From: Bacillota bacterium
Lineage (GTDB): Bacteria > Bacillota > Clostridia > Peptostreptococcales > Anaerovoracaceae
Direction of reading: 5' to 3'
Assembly (NCBI GenBank): GCA_023415235.1
Contig: JAEZLP010000008.1
Location: 46,130-110,129 of the forward strand
Length of the DNA stretch: 64,000 nt
Position numbers and translations under genes: made by a program
In this document: positions 1 to 8,246 of the stretch, in pieces
Position numbering within the stretch: position 1 is the stretch's first letter
Layout of the letters: every line of letters starts with the position of its first letter
Notes under the pieces: model-generated
The model's input: only the letters and a program-made list of their open reading frames with translations
What the model was told of the DNA's origin: nothing
Databases searched by the model: none

Positions 1-417
1 GATATATCTCATGGCCTGATAGTGACTCATTCCCAGAGATCGCGCCGCTTCCATCTGACCCTTGTCCACGGCCTGCAAGCCGCTTCGGATGATTTCCGCA
101 ACATAGGCGGAGCTGTTGATGCCGCAGACAAGAATCGATGTGACCACCGGATCATCCCAGCGGAATTCAAATCCGTATTTGTTCAGCAGCATGGGAACCC
201 CTGCGTAAACGATGAGTACCTGGACGATAAGCGGCGTACCCCTTAAAATCTCCACATATGCAGAGAACAGGATCCGCACGGCCTTGAAGGACGACATTTT
301 TCCCAAAGCTACGACCAGTCCCGCCGCAACCCCGATCAATACGGCAAATACCGTAATCTCGAGGGTTACAAGGATCCCACTATATGCTATCTGTATCCCT
401 TTTAAATAGATTTCCAA
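1..417 (-). CDS. Polar amino-acid ABC transporter permease (3' part outside window)
   Basis: Inner-membrane subunit of an amino-acid importer of the HisM/GlnP family. The 139 visible residues begin LEIYLKGIQIAYSG and show three hydrophobic segments (about residues 10-40, 50-75 and 90-105). The cytoplasmic EAA loop that contacts the ATPase is visible near the edge (QMEAARSLGMSHYQAM). The start is a TTG at 417 with AGGAGT seven bases upstream; no in-frame ATG lies near. About 80 C-terminal residues are beyond base 1. It lies downstream of the substrate-binding gene at 579-1364 on the same strand, the usual order for this family; the ATPase gene would be expected further left. Confidence 0.9.
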   Translation of the reverse strand, partial: MEIYLKGIQIAYSGILVTLEITVFAVLIGVAAGLVVALGKMSSFKAVRILFSAYVEILRGTPLIVQVLIVYAGVPMLLNKYGFEFRWDDPVVTSILVCGINSSAYVAEIIRSGLQAVDKGQMEAARSLGMSHYQAMRYI

Positions 418-492
418 TTTTGTTACTCCTTAAATTAATTTGGCGGTTTCGCCGTCACCGCCGCCATCAGAACCAGCGATGACAATCAGAAA

Positions 493-510
493 GTTTGCCT
501 TTCGGCAAAC
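493..510 (-). promoter_or_regulatory. Intercistronic hairpin between binding-protein and permease genes
   Basis: Perfect 7-bp stem GTTTGCC/GGCAAAC closed by a GAAA tetraloop on the minus strand, in the 161-bp gap between the two transporter genes. No strong T-tract follows, so it looks more like an mRNA 3'-end stabiliser or a leaky attenuator than a full terminator. Such elements commonly let the binding protein be made in excess over the membrane subunits. Confidence 0.55.
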
Positions 511-578
511 CTTCTAAGATTAATATCGATGCCCTTTTTTGAAATATTCGGCTGATTCAATCATACCGGCATTCCGGC

Positions 579-1364
579 TTATTCAAACCACTTTGCATAG
601 ATTTCGTCAAACTTTCCGCTGTCCTTCAGATTCTGCATTCCTGCATTGATCTTTTCAAGCAGTTCGGTGTTTCCCTTCTGTACCGCATATCCGTAGGATT
701 CTGCGTTCAGCACATCTCCAACGATTTCAAGCGTTCCAGGCTTTGAATCCATATACGCTTTCGTTACCGGCAGATCGTTGATCAGCACGTCGATGTTTCC
801 GTTCTGAATATCCATGATGGCTACATCAAGTCCGTTGTATATTTTAGCTTCTCCAATTTTTCCGGATTCATAAAGCTCCGTTGCCAGATCTGCTCCTGTT
901 GTTCCGATCTGTCCGCCGGCCTTCATGTCCTTAGTCAGGTCGTCAATGCTCTTAATTGCTGTATTGCCAGCTTTCACTGCAAGAACAAGACCGGAGTCAT
1001 AGTAGGTTGTTGAGAAGTCAACCTTTTCTCTTCTGTCCTCGCTCGCGTTCATACCGGATGCGATGATGTCGATATTGCCGGCCTGGAGCGCGGGAATCAG
1101 ACCGTCAAATCCCATGTTGACCCATTCCAGCTCGAAGCCCTGATCGGCTGCGATTGCTTCCATCATATCCACGTCAAAGCCTGCAAGCTCCTGTGTTTCT
1201 TCATCTATAGTATCAAAGGGCGGGAAGGTAGGTTCCATAGCCACCTTATAAACCGGCATGTTGTCCGTCCCTTCATCTGTCGGTTCATCGGCTCCGCCAC
1301 AGGCTGCCAACGAAACAGCTATCATCAATACCAATAAAATTGCGAGTACTTTTTTCTTGTCCAT
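579..1364 (-). CDS. Amino-acid ABC transporter substrate-binding lipoprotein
   Basis: Extracytoplasmic receptor for a polar amino acid (SBP_bac_3 family), 261 residues. Residues 1-22 form a lipoprotein signal (basic start, hydrophobic stretch, lipobox LAAC with Cys22). The family ligand-contact motif EDRREKVDFS is present at about residue 108, followed by the hinge-containing second lobe. The start has GGAGAG upstream and a good sigma-A promoter lies 50-80 bases before it. The permease follows 161 bp downstream. Amino-acid specificity cannot be told from sequence; cystine, glutamine and arginine binders all look similar. Confidence 0.93.
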   Translation of the reverse strand: MDKKKVLAILLVLMIAVSLAACGGADEPTDEGTDNMPVYKVAMEPTFPPFDTIDEETQELAGFDVDMMEAIAADQGFELEWVNMGFDGLIPALQAGNIDIIASGMNASEDRREKVDFSTTYYDSGLVLAVKAGNTAIKSIDDLTKDMKAGGQIGTTGADLATELYESGKIGEAKIYNGLDVAIMDIQNGNIDVLINDLPVTKAYMDSKPGTLEIVGDVLNAESYGYAVQKGNTELLEKINAGMQNLKDSGKFDEIYAKWFE

Positions 1365-1414
1365 TTTAATTTCTCTCCTCTTAATTTCCAGTGTTTAACG
1401 GTTCGTTATGTATA

Positions 1415-1443
1415 ATTATACATATTATTTGATTTTTATGCAA
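1415..1443 (-). promoter_or_regulatory. Sigma-A-type promoter of the amino-acid importer
   Basis: On the minus strand TTGCAT (1443-1438) is followed after exactly 17 bases by TATAAT (1420-1415). Transcription would start near 1408, giving a leader of about 45 bases to the ATG at 1364. The -10 lies inside the palindrome TATAATTATA. Confidence 0.7.
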
Positions 1444-1601
1444 CACTTTTTTTCTTTTATTTCTACAAATAAATACAGAAGCCAGAGGCTTCCGTATCCA
1501 CGGGTCAGTTCCCGCTTTCAAAGATATTATTCGGCAACTGTAACACAGGGGGCGGATTAGAAATATTATGATTATAGCAAAGTATAGAAAGGAAGTTCGT
1601 T

Positions 1602-2171
1602 ATGGCAATTAAAATTTTTATTGACCAGGGACACAACCCAACCGGATTTCATAACGCAGGGGCCGTCGGCAACGGCTTGTTCGAGCAGGATATCACATAT
1701 CAGGTTGGCGTTTATCTGGCAAATATGCTGAATAACGATGTCCGGTTTGACGCCCGTCTCTCAAGGCCGACTCCGACCACCGTCCTGGGAACAAACAATG
1801 CAACAAGTCTGGCGGAGAGGGTAAGACTGGCAAATGCTTGGCCTGCCAACTATTTTATCAGCATACACGGAAATGCAAATCCAAACCCTGCAGTAAACGG
1901 CACGGAAGCCTATATTTATCGATTCTTTACCCAGGCAAACTGGCTTGCCCAGCATATCGTCAATGCAGTTACTCAAATCGTCGGCACAAAGAACAACGGC
2001 ATTTTTGAGAGACCCTCCCTGTATGTGCTGAGAGAAACCAGTATGCCGGCTGTTCTGGTCGAACTGGCCTACTTAACCAATAGTTCGGATGCGCAGAAGC
2101 TGAGAAACAACCAGTACCAGTTTGCAGTCGGAATATACCAGGGAATTTTGCGGTACTTTGGTTTTGCATAA
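1602..2171 (+). CDS. N-acetylmuramoyl-L-alanine amidase (Amidase_3 type)
   Basis: Zinc amidase that cleaves the bond between muramic acid and the peptide stem of peptidoglycan. The 189 residues are essentially the catalytic domain alone: His11 (IDQGHNP), Glu28 (LFEQD) and His89 (SIHGNA) are the expected zinc ligands, and the catalytic Glu is in VELAYLTN near residue 153. There is no signal peptide or wall-binding domain, so it may act from the mother cell or forespore during sporulation, be released by lysis, or use an unrecognised export route. The start is preceded by GAAAGGAAG. It stands alone, divergent from the ABC importer, and ends at a terminator. Confidence 0.9.
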   Translation: MAIKIFIDQGHNPTGFHNAGAVGNGLFEQDITYQVGVYLANMLNNDVRFDARLSRPTPTTVLGTNNATSLAERVRLANAWPANYFISIHGNANPNPAVNGTEAYIYRFFTQANWLAQHIVNAVTQIVGTKNNGIFERPSLYVLRETSMPAVLVELAYLTNSSDAQKLRNNQYQFAVGIYQGILRYFGFA

Positions 2172-2188
2172 AAGCGCTGCAGATACGA

Positions 2189-2232
2189 AAACAAGAACAG
2201 CCCCGGATAAACAGAGCTGTTCTTGCTTTATT
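2189..2232 (+). terminator. Intrinsic terminator between amidase and preA
   Basis: Ten-bp stem CAAGAACAGC/GCTGTTCTTG (2192-2201 and 2216-2225) followed by CTTTATT. Placed between convergent genes and with T-rich flanks on both sides, it may serve both. Confidence 0.8.
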
Positions 2233-2269
2233 AAGGTGGTTATATAGTTGATTGTTAAGAGTTGGTGGT

Positions 2270-3523
2270 TTATTCGTAGTTGTGCTTCAGAGCAACTTCA
2301 ACAGGCTTTCTGCCTTCCTTCCACTTGATCTCGCCAGGAGTGATGCATCCCTGTACAGGGCATACGTTCAGGCAGAGATGGCAGCCAACGCACTCGTCGT
2401 TGATGCTTGGTCTTCTCTTCTTTGCATCCCAGTCGATCGCCTGGTGTGCGCCATCGTAGCAGGATACGTAGCATCTTCCGCAGCCGATACATTTCTTGTG
2501 GTCGATGTTCGGAATGACCTTGAAATCTCTGTTCAGTTCTTCCGCAGGAATGATGTTTCCGAGTGCTTTTCCGATGAAATCGTCAAGCTTGTTGTAGCCT
2601 CTTTCATCCATGAAGTGGCTTACTCCGTTGATCATATCTTCTACGATTCTGTATCCGTACTGCATGATTGCAGTAGTAACCTGAACGTTTCTGCATCCTA
2701 AGAGCAGGAATTCAACAGCGTCTCTCCAAGTTTCGATACCGCCGATACCGCTGATCGGAACTTTTCCTACGATTTCGTCCTGAAGCATCTGCGCAACGAA
2801 TCTTAAAGCGATTGGCTTTACAGCAGCTCCGGAGTAACCGGAAATGGAGGATTTGCCGTTTACAACCGGCATAGCAGTCATATTCTCAAAATCGATATTT
2901 GTGATGGATTTTACTGTGTTGATCGCAGATACGCCGGCAGCTCCGCCTTCAATAGCAGCACGAGCTGGAAGCACCATGTTGGTTACGTTCGGAGTCATCT
3001 TTGCAATGAAAGGAATCTTTGTGGTTGAGGATACCGCTTTGCTGTACTGTCTTACCAGTTCAGGAGTGGAACCTACGTCGGATCCCATTGCATGGCTTGT
3101 CATCTGAGGACAGGAGAAGTTACCCTCGATCAGGTCTGCTCCAGCCTGTTCGCACATCTTAGCAAGCTCTTTCCATTCGTCCTCGTTGCTTCCCATGATG
3201 GTAGCAACCATGATCTTTTCCGGATAGTCTTCCTTCAATCTGCGCATGAACTCGAAGTTCTTTTCTGTCGGTTTGTCGGAGATCTGTTCCATGTTTTTGA
3301 ATCCAACCCATGGCAGACCTTCTTTATTTGTCTGGTCAAATCTAGGTGAACATTCGTCAGCTACGAAGATACCGACGGTTTTGAAGAATACTCCGCCCCA
3401 TCCCGCTTCATAGGCTTTTCTAACCATGTCGTAGTTCCCGCCAACTGGTGATGAAGAAAGGAAGAACGGGTTTTCGCATTTAACGCCTAAATAATCTATT
3501 GATAAATCTTTTTTAACAGCCAT
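2270..3523 (-). CDS. preA: NAD-dependent dihydropyrimidine dehydrogenase subunit PreA
   Basis: Catalytic FMN subunit that, with PreT, interconverts uracil/thymine and the 5,6-dihydro forms. It has 417 residues, close to the family's usual size. The N-terminal two-thirds is a dihydroorotate-dehydrogenase-like TIM barrel (LGVKCENPFFLSSSPVGG at the start, EGNFSCPQM in the active-site loop). The C-terminus carries two [4Fe-4S] motifs, CIGCGRCYVSC and CVGCHLCLNVCP, which pass electrons from the partner. Its ATG lies one base after the preT stop, so translation is coupled. No dihydropyrimidinase gene is present nearby, so the pathway must be completed elsewhere. Confidence 0.93.
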   Translation of the reverse strand: MAVKKDLSIDYLGVKCENPFFLSSSPVGGNYDMVRKAYEAGWGGVFFKTVGIFVADECSPRFDQTNKEGLPWVGFKNMEQISDKPTEKNFEFMRRLKEDYPEKIMVATIMGSNEDEWKELAKMCEQAGADLIEGNFSCPQMTSHAMGSDVGSTPELVRQYSKAVSSTTKIPFIAKMTPNVTNMVLPARAAIEGGAAGVSAINTVKSITNIDFENMTAMPVVNGKSSISGYSGAAVKPIALRFVAQMLQDEIVGKVPISGIGGIETWRDAVEFLLLGCRNVQVTTAIMQYGYRIVEDMINGVSHFMDERGYNKLDDFIGKALGNIIPAEELNRDFKVIPNIDHKKCIGCGRCYVSCYDGAHQAIDWDAKKRRPSINDECVGCHLCLNVCPVQGCITPGEIKWKEGRKPVEVALKHNYE

Positions 3524-3524
3524 C

Positions 3525-4814
3525 TTACTTTACACCTTCTTTCTTTTCGAGGTAGCTAATGATTTCAGCTGCTGCTTCTTTTCCTGCCGCTACGGCTTCC
3601 ACAACGGTCTTGCCGCCGTTTACGATATCGCCGGCAGCAAAGATTCCAGCCACATTAGTCTTACCCTTTGCATTCGCAGCAATGGTTCCTTTTTCGGTTA
3701 CTTTAACCGGTGCAATCTTCGTCATGTCTTCAGCAGCCTGACCGATTGCAAATACTACTGTATCAGCAGCAACCTTTGCTTCGGACTTTCCGTCTCTGCC
3801 TTGGAACACAGCGAATTCAACTTTGCCGTTTCCAATAATTTCTTTTGGTGCAAAGTTTGTGGTAATGGTAACTCCAAGAGAAGTTGCATATTGAATTTCA
3901 GTCATGTTTGCAGGTGCTTCTTCCAGGGTTCTTCTGTAATAAACTTTAACGTCAGCGCCCAGCAGCTTGGCAGTTGTAGCGCAGTCCATCGCAACGTCTC
4001 CGCCTCCGATGACAACAACAGTCTTTCCAGGATCGAATTCGCCCTTGGAATCTCTTGCAGCCTTCAGGAAGTCGATGGCATTGGTAACGCCCTTCAGATC
4101 TTTTCCTGGGATTTCAGGAATCTTTGCATCCCAAAGTCCAGCTCCGATAAAGATCGCTTTAAATCCGGATTTCTTCAGTTCGTCTACGGTGATATCCTCG
4201 CCAACCTTTGTATCGAATACGAATTTTACGCCTAAGTCTTTTACTGTCTTAATGTCAAAATCAACAACGTGCTGTGGCAGTCTTGCAGGTGTGATTCCAT
4301 ATGTAAGTACTCCGCCAGCCTTTTCAGCCGCTTCGAAGATTGTTACCTGATAGCCGGCCTGAGCAAGCTTTGCAGCGCAAGCAAGAGAAGCAGGGCCAGA
4401 TCCGATGCAAGCTACCTTGTCAGCCTTTTTCTTTGCAGGAGCTGTTAAAATCTTCATCTTATGTGCTTTTTCCTGTTCAACTGCGAATCTCTGTAATTTG
4501 CCAATCTGGATAGGTCTGTCAATGCCGCATCTGCTGCAGAACTCTTCGCAGAGTCTGTCATACGGGCATACTCTTGCACAGCTTCCACCTAAAACGTTGT
4601 TTTCTCTGATTGTTTCCGCCGCGCCCTTAACATTTCTAAATCTGATTGATCTGATGAATTTCCCCGGATCGGTTCCAGCTGGACAGCCTTTGCTGCATGG
4701 GGCATCTTCACATAGTAAGCATCTTGCTGCTTCTTCCATCGCTGTTCTTGGTGTAAATCCGTCGACAGCATCAGCAGTGTACTTAGCTTTTACTACCTTA
4801 CTCAAATTTTTCAA
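3525..4814 (-). CDS. preT: NAD-dependent dihydropyrimidine dehydrogenase subunit PreT
   Basis: FAD- and NAD(H)-binding electron-transfer subunit of PreTA, 429 residues, related to the small subunit of glutamate synthase. Visible features are an N-terminal cysteine cluster for iron-sulfur binding (CLLCEDAPCSKGCP, CARVCPYDRLCEEFC), an FAD Rossmann motif GSGPASLACAAKLAQAGY near residue 137, a second nucleotide site GGGDVAMDCA, and the C-terminal AAGDIVNGG flavin contact. It is the first gene of the preT-preA pair; the start has AAGGAGTTG upstream. Confidence 0.93.
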   Translation of the reverse strand: MKNLSKVVKAKYTADAVDGFTPRTAMEEAARCLLCEDAPCSKGCPAGTDPGKFIRSIRFRNVKGAAETIRENNVLGGSCARVCPYDRLCEEFCSRCGIDRPIQIGKLQRFAVEQEKAHKMKILTAPAKKKADKVACIGSGPASLACAAKLAQAGYQVTIFEAAEKAGGVLTYGITPARLPQHVVDFDIKTVKDLGVKFVFDTKVGEDITVDELKKSGFKAIFIGAGLWDAKIPEIPGKDLKGVTNAIDFLKAARDSKGEFDPGKTVVVIGGGDVAMDCATTAKLLGADVKVYYRRTLEEAPANMTEIQYATSLGVTITTNFAPKEIIGNGKVEFAVFQGRDGKSEAKVAADTVVFAIGQAAEDMTKIAPVKVTEKGTIAANAKGKTNVAGIFAAGDIVNGGKTVVEAVAAGKEAAAEIISYLEKKEGVK

Positions 4815-5161
4815 CTCCTTCTCTCATTAAATATTATGGTTTTACTTACTCTCTCCATTTGGAGAAAGCTCGCTGCGATTTTTGCAATTCCCCATCGTTT
4901 TTGCCATTTTGTATTGTCCTAAGAGAATGCAACCTATAACCGGTTTGATTCAACTAAAAAGATTAATTTAACTCATGATTGCTATTGTTGTGAAACCAGT
5001 TACACACACTATCATTGTATCAGCTTTTTTGAATTATGCAAGGACTTTCTGACAATAATATTACGAAATACATAAAAAAACAAAAGCTTCTTTTTAGAAA
5101 TTCTAAAATGAGAACAAGCCCCAAACCACCTGAAATCAGCGCTCTCAACGATTGCATCCGA
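4815..5161 (-). promoter_or_regulatory. Upstream region of preT
   Basis: A 347-bp AT-rich gap with no convincing gene. It must hold the promoter of preTA. A small hairpin (TCTCC-ATTT-GGAGA, near 4852-4866) lies in the presumed leader. No riboswitch class is recognised. Confidence 0.4.
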
Positions 5162-5210
5162 ATAAAAAGCAAAACCCGGTCCGCATTTTCTCAAGCGGAT
5201 CGGGTTTATC
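5162..5210 (-). terminator. Intrinsic terminator after the PreA-like gene
   Basis: Stem AAACCCG-TCCGC / GCGGA-CGGGTTT with one internal mismatch, followed on the minus strand by TTTTGCTTTTT. It closes the LacI-PreA2 operon 16 bases after its stop. Confidence 0.85.
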
Positions 5211-5225
5211 ATCGGATACGTCCGT

Positions 5226-6332
5226 TTACCAGTCCAGTCTGAATTTTTTATCAGGACAGATGAAAGTGCAAAGACCACAGCCGGTGCACTTTTCCGAATC
5301 AAGGATCATCGTGTTTCCTTCCTTCCGGATCGCGCCATAGACGCAGGCCTTTACACAAGCTTCGCATTGCGCATTGCAGACCACATCATTGATCCGGCTG
5401 ACTACCGGCTCGATTTTTATCTCTTCAAAGGACTTCAGATTCTTCAGCGCCGCGCCTCTGATCTGCTTTACCTCTTTGACGCCTTTTTCCTCGGCCCATC
5501 GGTTCAAATCCTCCACGATTTCCGTAATCCTCTCGAATCCGTTGACCATGACAGCGGTGCCGATTTCTACCGCCGATGCGCCCAGCATGATATATTCCAG
5601 CACATTCTTATAGTTTTCGATTCCGCCGATGCCTGCGATCGGAATGTCCACCGCCTGTGCGATGCTTGCAACGGAAGCCAGGCCAAGAGGCCGTATGGGC
5701 GCTCCCGAATATCCCCCGTAGGTGGACAGGGTCGGTTCCATACTGTCCAGATCCACTCCCAGAATGCACCGGACCGTATTGATGGCGCTGACGCCGGATC
5801 CCCCTGCGCTTTTCACCGCTTTTGCAACCTTAGAAATATTTGTTGCGTTCTGGGACAGCTTGACTATGACCGGAATTTTAACATTGCGTACTACTTCCTT
5901 GGTCATCTCGTAGACCCGCTCTGCGTCGGAAGCCACAACCTCAAGAGATTCGCCCATTGGCGATGAGATGCCGAGTTCGATGGCGTCGGCTCCGAATTTT
6001 TCCATTTTCATGGCAAGGTAGGCAAGCTCTGACGGAGTATGGGCTGAGACGCTGGCGATTACGACGCCTTCCTTGCTTTTTGCAATATCCATTTCCCTCT
6101 GCCAGCCTTCCACCTGAATGTCGCTGTACAGACGAATATTTTGAGCTCCCGAGCCGTTATAGGCGATCCGCGGACGCACGTCAAGCAAGGTATCGCTGAC
6201 GATGGTTTCCGTAATCACTGCGCCGGCTCCCGCAGCGATTCCCTTTCTTATACTTTTCCCGTCCCTGTTCCACGGCCCTGCTGAAATGATAACGGGGTTT
6301 GTTAATTTTAACCCTAAAAAATCTGTTTTCAT
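5226..6332 (-). CDS. Second PreA / dihydroorotate-dehydrogenase-like protein with 2x[4Fe-4S]
   Basis: 368-residue FMN barrel protein resembling PreA: starts MKTDFLGLKLTNPVIISAGP, has an active-site loop ELGISSPMGESLEVV where PreA has SCPQM, and ends with two ferredoxin motifs (CNAQCEACVKACVYGAI and CTGCGLCTFICPDK). The loop lacks the Cys seen in the PreA at 2270-3523, so the substrate may differ (dihydroorotate-type, dihydropyrimidine or another enone). It overlaps the LacI regulator by one base (TAATG), indicating co-expression and probably direct control by it. No PreT-like partner adjoins it. Exact substrate is inference only. Confidence 0.8.
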   Translation of the reverse strand: MKTDFLGLKLTNPVIISAGPWNRDGKSIRKGIAAGAGAVITETIVSDTLLDVRPRIAYNGSGAQNIRLYSDIQVEGWQREMDIAKSKEGVVIASVSAHTPSELAYLAMKMEKFGADAIELGISSPMGESLEVVASDAERVYEMTKEVVRNVKIPVIVKLSQNATNISKVAKAVKSAGGSGVSAINTVRCILGVDLDSMEPTLSTYGGYSGAPIRPLGLASVASIAQAVDIPIAGIGGIENYKNVLEYIMLGASAVEIGTAVMVNGFERITEIVEDLNRWAEEKGVKEVKQIRGAALKNLKSFEEIKIEPVVSRINDVVCNAQCEACVKACVYGAIRKEGNTMILDSEKCTGCGLCTFICPDKKFRLDW

Positions 6333-7357
6333 TAGAATATTTCTCCGATTCTCTCCCTGTGTCCACAGGACTTTCTTATCTTTAACTTCGACTGAAGCAG
6401 AATTTGCCTGCCTTTATTGTCATCTTCCTTGGCGTCAATAATATCAAAAAGCAATCTGGCTCCGACCACGCCCATCTTATGCATGGGTTTTTCCACGGTT
6501 GTAAGCTTCGGTTCAATGAGGTTGGACATCCTGATGTTGTCAAAGCCTACAAACGCCACTTCCTCCGGAATCTTTATGCCATGATCCTTCATCGCATCAA
6601 TAGCACCAAAGGCCAGGAGATCGGAAGAGGTAAAGATCGCTCTCGGCCTTCTTTTCAGATCGATCAGCCTCTTTGCAGCAATGTAGCCGCCCTCAATGGT
6701 ATTCGTGGCCTCCTGAACATACTCCTCTCTCTCCGTAATACCCTCCTCGGCAAGAGCCTGTCTGTAGCCTTCGATTTTTCTTCGGTTTTCCCGTTCTGGT
6801 GTTGCACCGTAGATGATGGCAATATCCTTATAGCCGATATCAATGAGATGCCTGACGGCTTTATATGCCGCACCCTCACAATCGATCCTCACAATAGGCA
6901 CCCCTTCGATGGCCCCCCTGTTTTCGCCGATCAGAACCACCGGGATCCCCTGTTTTTTAATTCCCTCAACATCCTCGTTTTCCAGAAGCGAGGAAACCAG
7001 AACCATACCGTCTACCTTTCTTTTCTGCAGGGAATCCACATATCGCCGCTCTTTTTCCACTCCATTTTCCGCATTGCACAGAAGAACCGTGTAATCCTTT
7101 TGGTGGGCTACATCCTCCACCCCCTTGGCGATTTCCATATAGCTTGGGTTTAAAATGTTGGGAATAAGCAGACCTATGGTATTCGTTTTATTAAAATTCA
7201 ATCCTCTCGCAAACCAGTTGGGCGTGTATTCCGATTCTTCTATTACATTCAGAATTCTTTCCTTGGTATCCGGAGCAACGCTTTCCGGATGGTTCAGGAC
7301 CCTTGAAACCGTTGCAACAGAAACACCGGCTTTCTTTGCAATTTCTTTAATATTCAT
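6332..7357 (-). CDS. LacI-family transcriptional regulator
   Basis: 341 residues from the ATG at 7357. The HTH is at the extreme N-terminus (MNIKEIAKKAGVSVATVSRV, hinge VLNHPESVAP), followed by a periplasmic-binding-protein-like effector domain (GLLIPNILNPSYMEIAKGVE, AFVGFDNIRMSNLIEPKLTT). A longer reading to 7441 would put 28 residues before the HTH, unlike the family, so the internal start is chosen. The downstream PreA-like gene overlaps its stop, so it most likely regulates that gene and itself; an operator-like palindrome lies 150 bp upstream. The ligand is unknown; a pyrimidine or related compound fits the context. Confidence 0.9.
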   Translation of the reverse strand: MNIKEIAKKAGVSVATVSRVLNHPESVAPDTKERILNVIEESEYTPNWFARGLNFNKTNTIGLLIPNILNPSYMEIAKGVEDVAHQKDYTVLLCNAENGVEKERRYVDSLQKRKVDGMVLVSSLLENEDVEGIKKQGIPVVLIGENRGAIEGVPIVRIDCEGAAYKAVRHLIDIGYKDIAIIYGATPERENRRKIEGYRQALAEEGITEREEYVQEATNTIEGGYIAAKRLIDLKRRPRAIFTSSDLLAFGAIDAMKDHGIKIPEEVAFVGFDNIRMSNLIEPKLTTVEKPMHKMGVVGARLLFDIIDAKEDDNKGRQILLQSKLKIRKSCGHRERIGEIF

Positions 7358-7402
7358 AATGCCATCAATGCTCCAATTCCATATATTAGCGAAAGCTGCA
7401 AT

Positions 7403-7436
7403 CAAAACGCGAGGAATATTTTTTCCCCGCGTTTTG
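7403..7436 (-). promoter_or_regulatory. Leader hairpin upstream of the LacI-type gene
   Basis: CAAAACGCG pairs with CGCGTTTTG around a GC-containing inner stem, giving a hairpin of 12 or so bp. It lies between the putative operator and the start codon at 7357. No T-tract follows on the minus strand, so a role in RNA stability or translation is more likely than termination. Confidence 0.45.
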
Positions 7437-7508
7437 GGCAAAGATACCCTCCTCCATTATGTCACTAAATATTCAAATTTTCAAGAAAAAACATTTGCAT
7501 TTAAAAAA

Positions 7509-7522
7509 CGTTACCGGTTACA
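7509..7522 (-). promoter_or_regulatory. Candidate LacI-family operator
   Basis: CGTTACCGGTTACA is a near-palindrome centred on CG, with half sites GTTAC/GTTAC differing by one base from perfect symmetry. This fits the LacI/PurR-type site. It lies upstream of the LacI-type gene, consistent with autoregulation of the two-gene operon. Inference from form and position only. Confidence 0.5.
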
Positions 7523-7638
7523 AAACATACGGTTCTCTCTGCAAAAAAAAACGCGGCGCAATCCTCGGGGCAATGATGGCTGTCCCTTTCGGCGCGCCGT
7601 GTTTCAGGGCTTTCAAACCACGGTCTCCTGCCGTGGCG

Positions 7639-7827
7639 TCACATTTTCATACTTTTCTCAGGCAACTTTCTTTCAGCCAATTCCACCAGGGTTCTCGTGA
7701 TATCGCCGTTGGCTCTTGAGGTAACTTTCCCCCTGTCAATGTCTTCAAAATCCTCCACGCCGTATTGATGGGCAATTTCCGATTTCATACGATCGATTTC
7801 TGCATTCTGTCTTAAAGAAAGCTTCAT
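7639..7827 (-). CDS. Small acid-soluble spore protein, alpha/beta type (divergent)
   Basis: 62 residues from the ATG at 7827, which has AGGAGGAAAATA directly upstream; a longer frame to 7848 would include seven extra residues and is rejected. The family features are the germination-protease site region KSEIAHQYGV and the DNA-binding C-terminal half DRGKVTSRANGDITRTLVE. The proteins coat forespore DNA and protect it from UV and chemicals. It is more divergent than the neighbour at 7921-8130 (the usual GG of the first helix is missing), resembling the minor SASPs of Clostridia. A six-bp hairpin (CCACGG/CCGTGG, 7615-7635) follows the stop. Confidence 0.9.
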   Translation of the reverse strand: MKLSLRQNAEIDRMKSEIAHQYGVEDFEDIDRGKVTSRANGDITRTLVELAERKLPEKSMKM

Positions 7828-7920
7828 TATTTTCCTCCTTAACCGCATTGGTGCCCGAAAATAAAATCAGCTTATGGATCTTATTCATAAGCTGATTTAT
7901 CATTAATTATAACTTTTTAC

Positions 7921-8130
7921 CTATTTTCCTGCTAACTGCTGTTCTGCCATTTCTACTAATCTCTTTGTCATATAACCGCCAACGTAACCATTCTGTCTAG
8001 CAGTAAGATTTCCCTTATCCATTGAATCATAGTTGGAAATTCCAAGTTCGTTAGCAATCTCAGTCTTCATGTTGTTTAATCCATTCTTTGCGCCTGGCTT
8101 TACTAAGTTGTTGCTGCTATTGCTTGCCAT
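7921..8130 (-). CDS. Small acid-soluble spore protein, alpha/beta type
   Basis: 69-residue canonical alpha/beta SASP: protease-recognition segment KTEIANELGI, then the conserved GNLTARQNGYVGGYMTKRLV DNA-binding region. It saturates forespore DNA, shifts it towards an A-like form and supplies amino acids on germination. The ATG follows AGGAGGTGAATATAA. It lies 93 bp upstream of the divergent SASP on the same strand. Expression from a forespore sigma-G promoter is expected from the family but was not read directly from the sequence. Confidence 0.95.
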   Translation of the reverse strand: MASNSSNNLVKPGAKNGLNNMKTEIANELGISNYDSMDKGNLTARQNGYVGGYMTKRLVEMAEQQLAGK

Positions 8131-8246
8131 TTATATTCACCTCCTTTGTGGTATTAATTTAACCTGCGGAAGGTTTAATATAACAAGTAAATTTTGCATA
8201 CTCTACCTGGGTTTTCTTCACTTTTTAAACTAATTAAACAATTGAT

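Noticed and set aside
5012..5302. 96-codon minus-strand frame over the terminator after the PreA-like gene
   Set aside because: Runs through the terminator hairpin and the end of the PreA-like gene; no family resemblance.
6332..7441. Longer 369-residue form of the LacI regulator
   Set aside because: Adds 28 residues before the HTH and includes the leader hairpin; the ATG at 7357 fits the family.
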